Assembly (NCBI GenBank): GCA_963833235.1
Contig: CAWHXG010000001.1
Location: 806,001 to 870,000 of the forward strand
Source of the DNA: CAWHXG01 sp963833235
GTDB lineage: Bacteria; Pseudomonadota; Alphaproteobacteria; Rhodobacterales; Rhodobacteraceae
Length of the DNA: 64,000 nucleotides
Direction of reading: 5' to 3'
Made by a program: the position numbers and the translations under genes. The notes under the pieces were generated by a model. That model saw only the letters and a program-made list of their open reading frames with translations. It did not search any database and had not been told where the DNA came from. This document shows, piece by piece, positions 17,080 through 26,045 of the stretch (positions are counted from its first letter, which is position 1; the number at the start of each line of letters is the position of its first letter).

Positions 17080-18117
17080 ATGCTGAAGAAACTGATCGCC
17101 CTGGCCGGGGCCGCCGCGATGACGGCAAGCCTCGCCGCCGCGCAGGACATGCCGCGCAACCTGCGCATCGTCATCGGCTCCAGTTCCACCGGCGGCGACA
17201 CCTACCAGAACAGCGCTATCGTGGCCGAGGCCCTCGCCAACCATCTGGACATCAACGTCAAGGTGGATGCGACGGGTGCCTCCGAGGCATTCAAGGCACT
17301 GGAGCGCGACAGCAGCGGCAACACCATGATGATCTTCCACGACCAAGCCTATCTGGGCAATCTCTACGGCGTGAAGGGCTACGCCGACCCGTTCGAGGGC
17401 TGGAAGATCGGCCCGACCATCGCGATCAATCCCGGCAACGCCTATCTCGTGCCGAAGGACAGCCCCTACGAGACCATGGCCGACATCATCGCGGCGGCCG
17501 GCAACGGCGAGCGCATCCGCGTGGCGATCCAGCCCGGCGGGGTCTCCGAGATCGGCTTCTCGGCGCTGAAGAACGCCGTGCGCATCGAGCACCCGGGCAT
17601 GGAGGAGAACATCGCCGCGGTGAACACCGGCTCGCAATCCGACAAGGACCAGCTGCTGTTCGACGACCAGGCCGACCTGATCAACGGCTCCGTCCAGGCC
17701 AACGAGCAGTTCACGCAGCTCGAGGCCGACGACAGGCGGGCCATGCGCTTCGTCTGGCTGACCGCCCGGCAGGAGACGATCCAGCAGGCCAACCCCGAAG
17801 GCATGGGCGACACCGACCGCGAGGAGCTTCTGCAATACGTCACGCCCGAAGTCTCCGTGACCCAGGACGGCGAGAAGGATTTCACCTTCGACAAGGAATT
17901 CTTCTTTCTCTACAACCCCGAGATGGATCAGGCGCTGGTCGACGCAATCGACACGGCCCTGACCGAGATCTTCGCCGACGGCGCCATCGCCGAGAAGCAG
18001 AAGGCCTCGTTCTTCATTCCCGACTTCAAACCCTCGGCGGAAGCGGAGGCCTATCTCAGCGACAAGCGCGACCAGTACCGCGAGGTCATCAGCGCCATTA
18101 CCGAAGGCGCAAGCTGA
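17080..18117 (+). CDS. tctC: tripartite tricarboxylate transporter substrate-binding protein (TctC family)
   Basis: Periplasmic receptor of 345 residues with a signal peptide (LKKLIALAGAAAM, cleavage near AAAQDM). The binding domain begins LRIVIGSSSTGGDTYQNSAIV, the first loop that grips a carboxylate in Bug/TctC receptors. The C-terminus contains the family's helical lid with acidic residues. ATG 17080 has GGGGAGG nine bases upstream. Receptors of this family bind citrate, glutamate, nicotinate or other carboxylates; here the sugar-acid operon upstream suggests an aldarate or uronate. It works with 18146-18559 and 18563-20062. Confidence 0.88.
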   Translation: MLKKLIALAGAAAMTASLAAAQDMPRNLRIVIGSSSTGGDTYQNSAIVAEALANHLDINVKVDATGASEAFKALERDSSGNTMMIFHDQAYLGNLYGVKGYADPFEGWKIGPTIAINPGNAYLVPKDSPYETMADIIAAAGNGERIRVAIQPGGVSEIGFSALKNAVRIEHPGMEENIAAVNTGSQSDKDQLLFDDQADLINGSVQANEQFTQLEADDRRAMRFVWLTARQETIQQANPEGMGDTDREELLQYVTPEVSVTQDGEKDFTFDKEFFFLYNPEMDQALVDAIDTALTEIFADGAIAEKQKASFFIPDFKPSAEAEAYLSDKRDQYREVISAITEGAS

Positions 18118-18145
18118 GCCGGGGCGACGTGGCGGGGCAGCAGGC

Positions 18146-18559
18146 ATGGGCGATCCCTTCGCGGCAAGCGTCGATTTCGATCGCTCCCACCTGCTGTTTC
18201 CCACGCTCGTGATCTGGCTGCTGGCGTTGCTGGGGCTGGCGATCCTGGCCACGCGCTGGCGGGCCATCGCCGGGGGGCTGCGCGGCGGCGGGCTTGGCAT
18301 CGCCGACCCAATGCGGTTCGGCGGGACCCTTGGTCTGATCGTCGTCTATTTCCTCGCCCTTCCGGCAGTGGGCCGGATGTTTCCAAATACCGGCCTCGGC
18401 TTCCTGATCTGCTCGGTGCCGTTCGTGATGGCGCTGGCCGTGCTCTTCATGGATCTGCGCACCCGCCCCACGCTGATCATCGCCGCCGCGACCGCCATCC
18501 TCGCCCCCTTCGGCGTCTGGCTGGTGATGGCGCGGGCCTTCAACATCAGCCTGCCCTGA
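18146..18559 (+). CDS. tctB: tripartite tricarboxylate transporter small membrane subunit (TctB family)
   Basis: Membrane protein of 137 residues with four predicted hydrophobic segments (near residues 15-35, 55-75, 80-98 and 110-128). Size, position between TctC and TctA, and the four-helix pattern identify TctB; the family is poorly conserved in sequence, so context carries most of the weight. No strong ribosome binding site precedes the ATG. The next gene begins three bases after the stop. Confidence 0.85.
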   Translation: MGDPFAASVDFDRSHLLFPTLVIWLLALLGLAILATRWRAIAGGLRGGGLGIADPMRFGGTLGLIVVYFLALPAVGRMFPNTGLGFLICSVPFVMALAVLFMDLRTRPTLIIAAATAILAPFGVWLVMARAFNISLP

Positions 18560-18562
18560 GCG

Positions 18563-20062
18563 ATGGGCGAATTGCTTCCCCTTCTCACCCCGCTCTTCTT
18601 CGCGCTGATCGCGACGGGCACCGGCATCGGCATCGTCTTCGGCGCGATCCCCGGCATGACGGCGACCATGGCGGTGGCCGTCTGCCTGCCGCTTACCTAC
18701 GCGCTCGGGCTGGAGAACGGGCTGGGCCTGCTGCTGGGGCTCTACGTCGGCGGCATCTCGGGCGGGCTGGTGCCGGCGATCCTGCTCAACATCCCCGGCA
18801 CGCCCTCATCGCTGACCACGACGTTCGACGGCTACCCGATGGCGCAGAAGGGCGAGGGTGAACGCGCGCTGAAGATCGGCATCTGGGCGTCGCTCTTCGG
18901 CGGGCTGGTGAGCCTTGCGCTGCTCTACCTCTTCGCCCCGGCGCTGGCCGACTTCGCGATCCGCTTCAGCTATGTGGAGAAGTTCCTGATCATCTTCTTC
19001 GCGCTCACGGTCATGGCCGCGCTCAGCCGCTCGCTTCTGGTCGGCATCTTCTCGGGCGTGCTCGGCGTGCTGGTGAGCCTGATCGGCGCCTACGACATCT
19101 CTTCGGGCGGAAACGGCGAATACCGCCTGATGGCGCCCTGGATGGAATACTATCTCGACGGCGGCTTTTCGCTGCTGCCGATGCTCATCGGCGTCTTCGG
19201 GCTCTCGACCATCCTGCTGGAGGCCGAGGCCGGATTGAAAGGCGCACCCTCGCTGACCCGCGCGGCACTCAGCCGGGGCGCGCCGTTCCGTCTTTCGGTC
19301 TTCCGAACCCAGAAGGTCAACCTGGTGCGATCCTCTCTCATAGGCACGTTCGTGGGGATCCTGCCGGGCGTCGGCGGCTCCGCGGCGTCGCTGCTCTCCT
19401 ACAGCCAAGCAAAGCAGTTCTCGAAAGAGCCCGAAACGATGGGCCAGGGAAACCCTTCGGGCATCGTCGCCTCGGAGGCCGCCAACAACGGGCTGACCGG
19501 CGGCGCGCTGGTGCCGCTATTGTCGCTCGGCATCCCCGGCGACAGCGCGACCGCGATCCTGATCGGCGCCTTCACCCTGCAGGGCGTGCAGGTCGGCCCC
19601 CTCTTCATCGGCAACAACCCCACCACCTGGGAGGTGATCATCGTCGCGATGCTCTTCGCCAACCTGGTGATGTTCGCGATCATGCTGGGCGCCATCCGAT
19701 GGCTGGCGCGGATCGTGACCGTGCCCAAGCACCTGCTTTACCCGGTGATCGTGATGATGTGCGTCGTGGGTGCCTACAGCATCAACTACGGCGTGATGTT
19801 CGACGTGTGGACGCTGCTGATCTTCGGCATCGGGGGCTGGGCCATGGCGAAGATCGGGCTCGAGGTCGCGCCCTTCGTGATCGGCTTCATCCTCGGACCG
19901 TCGGCCGAGATCTACTTCGTCAAGAGCCTCGAGAGCTTCGGGACCCTGTCGATCTTCTTCACCAAGAGCTGGATCGCCGTGGTGCTCTGGGTGCTGATCG
20001 CGGGGTCGGTAGCGTTCTCGCTGCGCGCCTCGGCGAAGGCAAAGGGGCTGGCGGCGGCCTGA
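18563..20062 (+). CDS. tctA: tripartite tricarboxylate transporter large permease (TctA family)
   Basis: Polytopic permease of 499 residues carrying the TctA hallmarks: FGAIPGMTATMAVAVCLPLT near the N-terminus (the conserved GxxPGxxxT motif), GGISGGLVPAILLNIPGTPS, and a second copy in the other half, GILPGVGGSAASLLSYSQAK with SLGIPGDSATAILIGAF. The two halves show the inverted repeat expected of the fold. It uses ion gradients rather than ATP to take up carboxylates presented by TctC. It ends ten bases before the convergent dehydrogenase gene. Confidence 0.94.
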   Translation: MGELLPLLTPLFFALIATGTGIGIVFGAIPGMTATMAVAVCLPLTYALGLENGLGLLLGLYVGGISGGLVPAILLNIPGTPSSLTTTFDGYPMAQKGEGERALKIGIWASLFGGLVSLALLYLFAPALADFAIRFSYVEKFLIIFFALTVMAALSRSLLVGIFSGVLGVLVSLIGAYDISSGGNGEYRLMAPWMEYYLDGGFSLLPMLIGVFGLSTILLEAEAGLKGAPSLTRAALSRGAPFRLSVFRTQKVNLVRSSLIGTFVGILPGVGGSAASLLSYSQAKQFSKEPETMGQGNPSGIVASEAANNGLTGGALVPLLSLGIPGDSATAILIGAFTLQGVQVGPLFIGNNPTTWEVIIVAMLFANLVMFAIMLGAIRWLARIVTVPKHLLYPVIVMMCVVGAYSINYGVMFDVWTLLIFGIGGWAMAKIGLEVAPFVIGFILGPSAEIYFVKSLESFGTLSIFFTKSWIAVVLWVLIAGSVAFSLRASAKAKGLAAA

Positions 20063-20071
20063 GCGGGGCCG

Positions 20072-20814
20072 TTACCCACGCCCGATATAGGGCATCGCCG
20101 TCGCCATCACGGTCATGAACTGCACGTTGGCCTCGGCCGGCAGGCTGGCCATGTGCAGGACCGCGCGCGCCACGTTGCCGACGTCCATCACCGGCTCGAC
20201 CGCGACGCTGCCATCGGCCTGCGGCACGCCCTTCGTCATCTTCTCTGCCATCTCCGTCAGCGCGTTGCCGATGTCGATCTGGCCGCAGGCGATGCCGAAG
20301 GCGCGCCCGTCGAGGCTGAGCGTCCGGGTCAGCCCGGTGACCGCGTGCTTCGACATCGTGTAGGGCACCGAACCGGGCCGCGGCATCTGGGCCGAGACGG
20401 AGCCGTTGTTGATGATCCGCCCGCCCTGCGGGTCCTGCCGCCGCATCAGGCCGAATGCGGCGCGGGCGCACAGGAACATGCCGGTGATGTTGACGTCGCA
20501 AAGCGCCTGCCAGTCGGCCACCTCGATCTCGTCGATGGGCCGCGACGGCAGGCTCGTCCCGGCATTGTTGAAGAGCACGTCGAGCCGCCCCCAGTCGCGC
20601 GGCGACCGCCACGAACGCCTCCGTCACCGCGGTGGCGTCGGTGACGTCGCAAGGCAGGACAAGTGCCGCCGCATGGCCTTCGGCGGTCTCGGCCAGCGCC
20701 TCTTCGCGGCGGCCCGACCAGCGCCACGCGCCAGCCGGCCTCCAGGAAGGCCCGCGCGGTCGCCCGGCCGATGCCGGCGCTGGCGCCCGTGATCAGGATC
20801 GTCCGGTCGGCCAT
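20072..20814 (-). pseudogene. short-chain dehydrogenase broken by two single-base insertions
   Basis: The gene starts MADRTILITGASAGIGRATA (Rossmann TGASAGIG) but changes frame twice. One extra base lies in the GGGCCGCC stretch at about 20710-20715; a second lies in a run of five C (plus strand 20588-20592), where four would keep the frame. Removing both gives 246 codons of an ordinary SDR with LFNNAGTSLP, the catalytic serine in NNGSVSAQ and Tyr-Lys in PYTMSKHAV. Both breaks are in G/C runs, so they could be assembly errors or true mutations. With a broken IlvD-type gene immediately upstream, it would be a sugar or acid dehydrogenase of that pathway. Confidence 0.85.
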
Positions 20815-20823
20815 GGCCTTCCC

Positions 20824-22606
20824 CTAGTGGTTGTCGCGCGGCAGCTCGCGGGCGACCCGCTGATAGGCCGTCGCCAGTTCCAGGCAGCCGCCCTGCGCCA
20901 GCTGGCCCACATGGGTGCGGTAGATCTCTTCCCAGGGGGTCTGGTTGTGCAGGGCAGGCGGCTTCCAGGCGGCGCGGCGCGCCTCCCACTCGCCCGCATC
21001 GACGACGGCGTTCAGGCGTTCCTGCGTTCAAGTCGAGCTTCACGCGATCGCCCGTCTGCAGAAAGGCCAGGCCGCCGCCCACCGCCGCCTCGGGCGAGGC
21101 GTTGAGGATCGAGGGGCTTTCCGACGTGCCCGACTGCCGCCCGTCGCCGACCGTCGGCAGGTGGTTCACCCCGGCCCGGATCACGGCGTCGGGCGGCTGC
21201 ATGTTCACCACCTCGGCCGAGCCCGGATAGCCCACGCAGCCGACCCCGCGGATGAAGAGCATGGTCGTCTCGTCGATCTCCAGGGCGGCATCGTTGATGC
21301 GGTCGTGATAATCCTCCGGCCCCTCGAACACGACCGCGCGCGCCTCGTAGGTGCCCTCGTGCCCCGGCCGGCTGAGGAACCGCTCGTGGAAGGCCGCCGA
21401 GATCACCGAGGTCTTCATCAGCGCGCTGTCGAAGAGGTTGCCGCTGAGCACCAGGAACCCCGCCCTGCCCCTGAGCGGCGCGTCGAGCGGCATGATCACC
21501 GCCTGATCTGCGGACCGGGCGCCGGCGATGGCCTCGCCCATCGGCTTGCCGCTGGCGGTCATCGCGTCCTCGTGGATGTGTCCGCCCTCGCGCAGCTCGC
21601 CGATCACCGCAGGCACCCCGCCCGCGCGGAAGAAGCTCTCGCCCAGATACTCGCCCGCCGGCTGCATGTTGACCAGCAGCGGCAGGTCGAGACCATGGGT
21701 CTGCCAATCCTCCACGGTCAGCTCCACGCCTGCATGACGCGCCACCGCCGCCAGATGCGGCGGCGCGTTGGTCGACCCGCCGATGGCGGTGCAGACCTTT
21801 ATCGCGTTCTCGAAGGCCTTGCGGGTCAGGATGTCTGAGGGCTTGAGATCCTCCAGCACCATCTCCACCGCGCGCCGGCCGGTGGCATAGGCCATCGCCA
21901 TCCGCTCGCGGAAGGGGGCCGGGATGGCGGCGTTGCCCGGCAGGGTCATGCCGAGCGCCTCGGCGAGGGCGTTCATCGTGCTGGCGGTGCCCATCGTGTT
22001 GCAATGACCCATCGACGAGGCGCTGGCACAGGCCCGTTCCATGAATTCCTCGTAGTCGATCTTGCCCTCCGCCAAAAGGCGCCGGCTCTCCCAGATGATC
22101 GTGCCCGAGCCGGCCCGCTTGCCCTGCCACCAGCCATCCAGCATCGGGCCGCCGTTGAGCGCGATGGCGGGCAGATCGACGGTGGCCGCCCCCATCAGCA
22201 TCGCCGGCGTGGTCTTGTCGCAGCCCGTGGTCAGCACGACCCCGTCGATCGGATAGCCGTGCAGCACCTCGACCAGCCCCAGATAGGCGAGGTTGCGATC
22301 AAGCGCCGCGGTCGGCCGCTTGCCCGTCTCCTGGATGGGGTGGACTGGAAATTCCATCGGCAGGCCGCCCGCATCGCGGATGCCGGCCTTTATCCGATCC
22401 ATCAGGAAGACGTGGATCTTGTTGCAGGGCGCCAGATCGCTGCCGGAGTTCGCGATGCCGATGATGGGCCGTTCCGATTGCAGCTCTGCCCGGGTGAAGG
22501 TGCTGTTCTGATAGCGTTCAAGGTAAAGCGCGGTCATGCCGGGATTGTTGGGGTTGTCGAACCATTCTTGCGACCGGAACCGGCGGTTGGCACGTGTATC
22601 GCTCAT
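20824..22606 (-). pseudogene. IlvD/Edd-family dehydratase broken near its 3-prime end
   Basis: Second IlvD-type iron-sulfur dehydratase of this window. Intact frame from ATG 22606 (GGA-rich ribosome site just upstream) covers about 525 residues with Cys61 (LAPCNKIH), Cys129 (TTGCDKTTP) and Cys202 (MGHCNTMGTAST). At about 21014-21022 an extra base shifts the frame; in the other frame the expected ending continues (VVDAGEWEARRAAW, then YRTHVGQLAQGGCLELATAY) to a TAG at 20824-20826. Corrected length is 593 residues, normal for arabinonate/xylonate-type dehydratases. Sequencing error or genuine inactivation cannot be told apart here. It precedes the broken dehydrogenase in the same direction. Confidence 0.88.
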
Positions 22607-23258
22607 GGGCGGATCCTTTCGGCGGGCGGGGGCTCGGCCGCAGACTCCCCCCGCGCCGCACCGGATGCAACCGCCTTCTGGACGCCCCTTCGCCCGCGCA
22701 CACCGACCGCAGCAAGCGGCGCCCGGCAAGCCCGCCCGCACAGGTGCCAGCATGAATGGGGCCTGCTTCTCGCAGGGGTCCATACAGGAATGCGGGCATT
22801 TGTGAGGCTGGCGCTCGAGGGGGCCAGCCCCCACCGCCCCTGCGGAGCGGCCCCCCGGGATACTTGAGAGGCAAAGAGACGGGGGGCGGCCGGGCGGGAA
22901 GATTGGGCCAGGGTGGATCGAATGGGGATGACGGGATCGGCGGCGGCGCGCCTGGACCCTGTCGGCGGCGGTCTCGCTGGGCGCGGTGGATGCGGCCGCA
23001 AGCGACGGGAGGTGCCCGGCCAAGGCAGGGGGCGGCGTGGCCGCCTGGGCGCGCGGGCGTGGCGCAGGCGTCGTGCGCCGCCTGAGTGGATGGCCCTGCG
23101 ACAGCCAGATGCGGGCCGCACCCGCCGCCTCGGTCTGCCGATACCACGCGGCGGGCGGCCCTTTTCACGCTGGTTACCACGGTCGTTTCCACGAACGTGC
23201 GGCAAGCGGTGCCATCGCGGGCCCCGCCCGCTCGTCTCGTTCAGAAAGGATGGCATTC
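22607..23258. other. intergenic region between divergent genes
   Basis: This 650-base gap holds no convincing gene; its open frames are long because of high G+C content but show no family pattern. It separates the minus-strand dehydratase from the plus-strand DUF1127-like gene and contains one copy of the dispersed repeat (22819-22866). A long G/C-rich low-complexity stretch occupies about 22840-23080. Confidence 0.5.
22819..22866 (+). repeat. dispersed intergenic repeat, copy 1
   Basis: A six-base inverted repeat, GGGGGC (22819-22824) and GCCCCC (22827-22832), is followed by CCCCCCGGGATACTTG at 22851-22866. The same arrangement, stem-loop then CCCCCCGAGGATACTTG, occurs on the minus strand at 36997-37045. 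I recall similar short intergenic elements in Rhodobacterales genomes, which would make this a genome-wide family. Confidence 0.6.
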
Positions 23259-23492
23259 ATGACCCACCCCGCGCCAGCGTTCGCCCCGCACCCCGCCCGC
23301 CTTGCCGCACTGCTTCAGGATCTTTGGCGCACCGCCGCCGCCCGGCGCCGCATGCGCCGCGCCGCCGAGCATAGAATGGCCAACTGGGAGGCCTTCGGCG
23401 ATCACCTGCGCGCCGATATCGGGCTGGCGCATCCCGGCCATCGCGGAAGGCCCCGTGTGCGGCCCATCCTGCCAATCGGAGACATGCGATGA
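23259..23492 (+). CDS. DUF1127-like small protein
   Basis: Small basic protein of 77 residues. Residues about 20-55 match the DUF1127 pattern: a Trp followed by an arginine-rich helix (DLWRTAAARRRMRRAAEHRM) and the diagnostic DIGL, here LRADIGLAHPG. Known DUF1127 proteins are small, often stress- or phosphate-related, and some bind RNA. ATG 23259 is chosen because AGAAAGGA at 23243-23250 is correctly spaced; the ATG at 23250 overlaps that site. The stop overlaps the start of the next gene as ATGA, so the two are translationally coupled, which is unusual for this family. Confidence 0.7.
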   Translation: MTHPAPAFAPHPARLAALLQDLWRTAAARRRMRRAAEHRMANWEAFGDHLRADIGLAHPGHRGRPRVRPILPIGDMR

Positions 23493-24448
23493 CCGCCCCG
23501 CGCTACCGCCACGCCCTTCCCCAACTGGGGGAGACGCGGCTGCTGACCGATGGCGGGCTGGAGACGACGCTGATCTTCCACGACGGCCTCGACCTTCCGC
23601 ATTTCGCCGCGTTCGACCTGCTGCGCAGCGCGCAGGGGCGCGAAACGCTGACAGCGTATTACCTCCGCTATGCGGGCCTCGCGCTGGAGCGCGGCGTTGG
23701 CTTCATCCTCGACACGCCCACATGGCGGGCGAGCCGTGACTGGGGCGCGCGGATGGGCTATGCGCCGGCGGCCCTGGCGCAGGCCAACATGGCGGCCATC
23801 GGGCTTCTGGCGCCCCTGCGCGACAGGTTCGACGCCCCGCGCACCCCCTTCGTGCTCAGCGGCAACATCGGGCCGCGCGGCGACGGCTATTCGGCCGCCG
23901 AGCAGATGTCGCCGGACGCGGCCAAGCACTACCACACCGACCAGGTAACGACGTTCGAGCGCGGCGGGGTCGACATGGTCACCGCTCTGACCATGACCCA
24001 CGCCGGCGAGGCGGTGGGCATCGCCCGCGCCGCCGCGGCCGCAAACCTGCCCTGCGCCATCGGCTTCACGGTCGAGACCGACGGGCGCCTGCCAAGCGGC
24101 CAGCCGCTCGGCGAGGCCATCGAGGAGGTCGACGCGCTGAGCTTCGCTGCCCCGGCCTACTTCATGGTGAACTGCGCCCATCCCGCGCATTTCCGCGATG
24201 TCGTGGCGGGCGACGATCCCTGGCGGCTGCGGATCCGCGGCATCCGGGCCAATGCCTCCCGGCTCAGCCACGCGGCGCTGGATGCCGCCGAGACGCTCGA
24301 TGCCGGCAACCCCGGCGAACTGAGGCGGGATCATCGCGAGCTGATGCAGCTCTTGCCGAACCTGCGGGTCTTCGGCGGGTGTTGCGGAACGGATCACCGC
24401 CATGTGGACGCGATCGCCGCGGCCTGCTGCGGCAGCGTGGCCGCCTGA
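23489..24448 (+). CDS. homocysteine S-methyltransferase-family protein
   Basis: TIM-barrel methyltransferase-family protein of 319 residues. It begins LLTDGGLETTL, the family's N-terminal motif, and keeps the three zinc cysteines: Cys229 (VNCAHP) and Cys298-Cys299 (GGCCGTD). These bind zinc and activate a thiol acceptor, usually homocysteine, for methylation from S-methylmethionine, betaine or similar donors. It overlaps the DUF1127-like gene by four bases. No methionine genes are near, so a thiol other than homocysteine is possible. It ends before a strong hairpin and a convergent operon. Confidence 0.88.
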   Translation: MTAPRYRHALPQLGETRLLTDGGLETTLIFHDGLDLPHFAAFDLLRSAQGRETLTAYYLRYAGLALERGVGFILDTPTWRASRDWGARMGYAPAALAQANMAAIGLLAPLRDRFDAPRTPFVLSGNIGPRGDGYSAAEQMSPDAAKHYHTDQVTTFERGGVDMVTALTMTHAGEAVGIARAAAAANLPCAIGFTVETDGRLPSGQPLGEAIEEVDALSFAAPAYFMVNCAHPAHFRDVVAGDDPWRLRIRGIRANASRLSHAALDAAETLDAGNPGELRRDHRELMQLLPNLRVFGGCCGTDHRHVDAIAAACCGSVAA

Positions 24449-24455
24449 CCGGCGA

Positions 24456-24484
24456 AGGGCGGCCTTCACGCAGGAGGCCGCCCT
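24456..24484. terminator. bidirectional stem-loop between convergent genes
   Basis: A perfect ten-base inverted repeat, AGGGCGGCCT (24456-24465) and AGGCCGCCCT (24475-24484), with a nine-base loop, fills the gap between the methyltransferase stop and the RraA-family stop. There is no T-run, but its position between convergent genes fits a shared transcription terminator. Confidence 0.65.
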
Positions 24485-25145
24485 ACATCACCCCGTATTC
24501 CGCGAACATCGCGGCCGAAGCCGCGCCGCCGGCCAGCCGCTCGCCGATCTCGTCCTCGATCCCCAGCTTCGTCACGGCGCGGTCGAGGCATTCGGACAGC
24601 GCCGCCGACGGAACGATCACGACCCCGTCCTCGTCGCCGACCACGACGTCGCCGTCCTCGACCGTCACGGCGCCCACCTGCAGCGTGCAGCGATAGCCGG
24701 TGACCTGCCCGCGGCCGCGCTGGTCCTGTGCGTAGGAGCCGAGCGAGAAGACCGGAAAGCCCAGATCGCGGACAAGCGGCGTGTCGCGCATGTAGCCCGC
24801 CACCACCGCGCCCACCGCCCCGCGCGCCGCCGCCGTGCGGCTCATCAGTTCGCCCCACATGGCATAGCTGGGCGAGCCGCCGGCGGCCAAATAGATCTCG
24901 CCAGGGCCGATCTGATCGAGCGCCTCGAACATCCGCCCGAAGTTGGTGTCCGGATCGTCGGTATCCTCTTCGCGCACCGTCATCGCCATGCCGACCAGCC
25001 GCTTGCCCGGCTGCAGCGGCCGCAGCTCGGGCGGCAGGAATTGCGCGCGGTGCCCCATCTGGTCGAGCACGTCGCCGAGGACGGCGGTGTGCAGGCGGGC
25101 CTCGATCAGCACGATCTGCTCCGGTGTCGGCCTTGGTCTGGTCAT
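24483..25145 (-). CDS. RraA-family protein (HMG/CHA aldolase-like), second copy
   Basis: Protein of 220 residues with the RraA-family fold: LGDVLDQMGHRAQFLPPELR near the N-terminus, a GEIYLAAGGSPSYAMWGELM segment, and AVVAGYMRDTPLVRDLGFPV, where the Arg-Asp pair matches the metal and substrate site of aldolase-type members. The C-terminal VVVGDEDGVVIVPS is also characteristic. It is last in the minus-strand UxuA operon, 18 bases after SMP-30. As with the copy at 11907-12653, the setting suggests cleavage or decarboxylation of a sugar-derived 2-keto acid rather than control of RNase E. Confidence 0.87.
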   Translation of the reverse strand: MTRPRPTPEQIVLIEARLHTAVLGDVLDQMGHRAQFLPPELRPLQPGKRLVGMAMTVREEDTDDPDTNFGRMFEALDQIGPGEIYLAAGGSPSYAMWGELMSRTAAARGAVGAVVAGYMRDTPLVRDLGFPVFSLGSYAQDQRGRGQVTGYRCTLQVGAVTVEDGDVVVGDEDGVVIVPSAALSECLDRAVTKLGIEDEIGERLAGGAASAAMFAEYGVM

Positions 25146-25163
25146 CTGCGTCGCCCTTCCTGG

Positions 25164-26045
25164 CTAGCCGTCGAGGGTCACGCGGTTCTCCACCATGCCC
25201 CGAACGCCCGCGTCGAGCGCGTAGAGCCCGCCGGACAGGCGCTCTCCGGGCTCCGCCGCGGTGGTGATGTAGAGGACGCTCAGGTCCGGGCCGCCGAAGG
25301 TGCAGGTGGTGATGTTCGTCACCGGCATCTCTATCACGGCCGCCACCTGCCCGTCGGGCGCGATCCGCAGGATGCAGCCGCCGCCGTAGCGGCAGTTCCA
25401 GAGGTATCCATCGGCATCCATCGCCGAGCCGTCCGGAAGGCCGCGGGGATGGCCATGCAGGTGCGGCACGCCCGGCCCGAGCGTGCCTTGGGCGGCGTCG
25501 AAGGGATAGGCGTCGATCGCGTTCGTCAGCGTGTCGGCGAAATAGAAGGTGCCGCCATCGGGCGACCAGCAAAGCGTATTGGCGATGCCGATCCCAGTGA
25601 GCATCGGGGCCGGCGCGCCCACCCGGAAGAGCATGCCCTCGCCCAGCCCCACCTCGCCCGGCTCCCCATCGGGGCCCACGTTGTTCTTCATGGAGCCGAT
25701 CCAGAACCGCCCCTGCGGATCGGCGCGCCCGTCGTTCAGCCGCACCCTCGGGTAGCCCCCCAGCGCGAAGCCGTGATCCTCGCGCACGTCGCCCTCGACC
25801 CGCCAGATCACGATCCGCGAGGCCAGCGCCACCAGCAGCGTGCCCGGCCTGTCGGTGAGCGAAAGCGCCACCACCGGCTCCTCCCAGAACCAGAACCGCG
25901 TGTCGCCGGTCGCGGGATCGTGGCGGTGGATGAGGAACCGGTTGATGTCCGTCCACCAGAGGCACGCGGCGTCGGCATCCCAGACGATCCCCTCGCCGCA
26001 GCGGTCGCCGGCGGGCACGAGGCATTGAGGCGTTCCGATGGTCAT
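25164..26045 (-). CDS. SMP-30/gluconolactonase-family protein, second copy
   Basis: Beta-propeller lactonase-like protein of 293 residues. Metal and substrate motifs are GEGIVWDADAACLWWTDI, RLNDGRADPQGRFWIGSM (the conserved Asn-Asp), IANTLCWSPDGGTFYFADT and GLPDGSAMDADGYLWNC. It is well separated in sequence from the copy at 8101-8994. ATG 26045 overlaps the stop of the UxuA-like gene as ATGA; the frame open far upstream is a shadow. It probably opens a sugar-acid lactone to the free acid used by the neighbouring dehydratases. Substrate unknown. Confidence 0.9.
   Translation of the reverse strand: MTIGTPQCLVPAGDRCGEGIVWDADAACLWWTDINRFLIHRHDPATGDTRFWFWEEPVVALSLTDRPGTLLVALASRIVIWRVEGDVREDHGFALGGYPRVRLNDGRADPQGRFWIGSMKNNVGPDGEPGEVGLGEGMLFRVGAPAPMLTGIGIANTLCWSPDGGTFYFADTLTNAIDAYPFDAAQGTLGPGVPHLHGHPRGLPDGSAMDADGYLWNCRYGGGCILRIAPDGQVAAVIEMPVTNITTCTFGGPDLSVLYITTAAEPGERLSGGLYALDAGVRGMVENRVTLDG

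Noticed and set aside
20624..23023. A continuous 799-codon minus-strand frame covering the IlvD-type gene
   Set aside because: Only the middle part is IlvD-like. The upstream part precedes the true ATG at 22606 and the downstream part is a shifted frame over the dehydratase and SDR ends.
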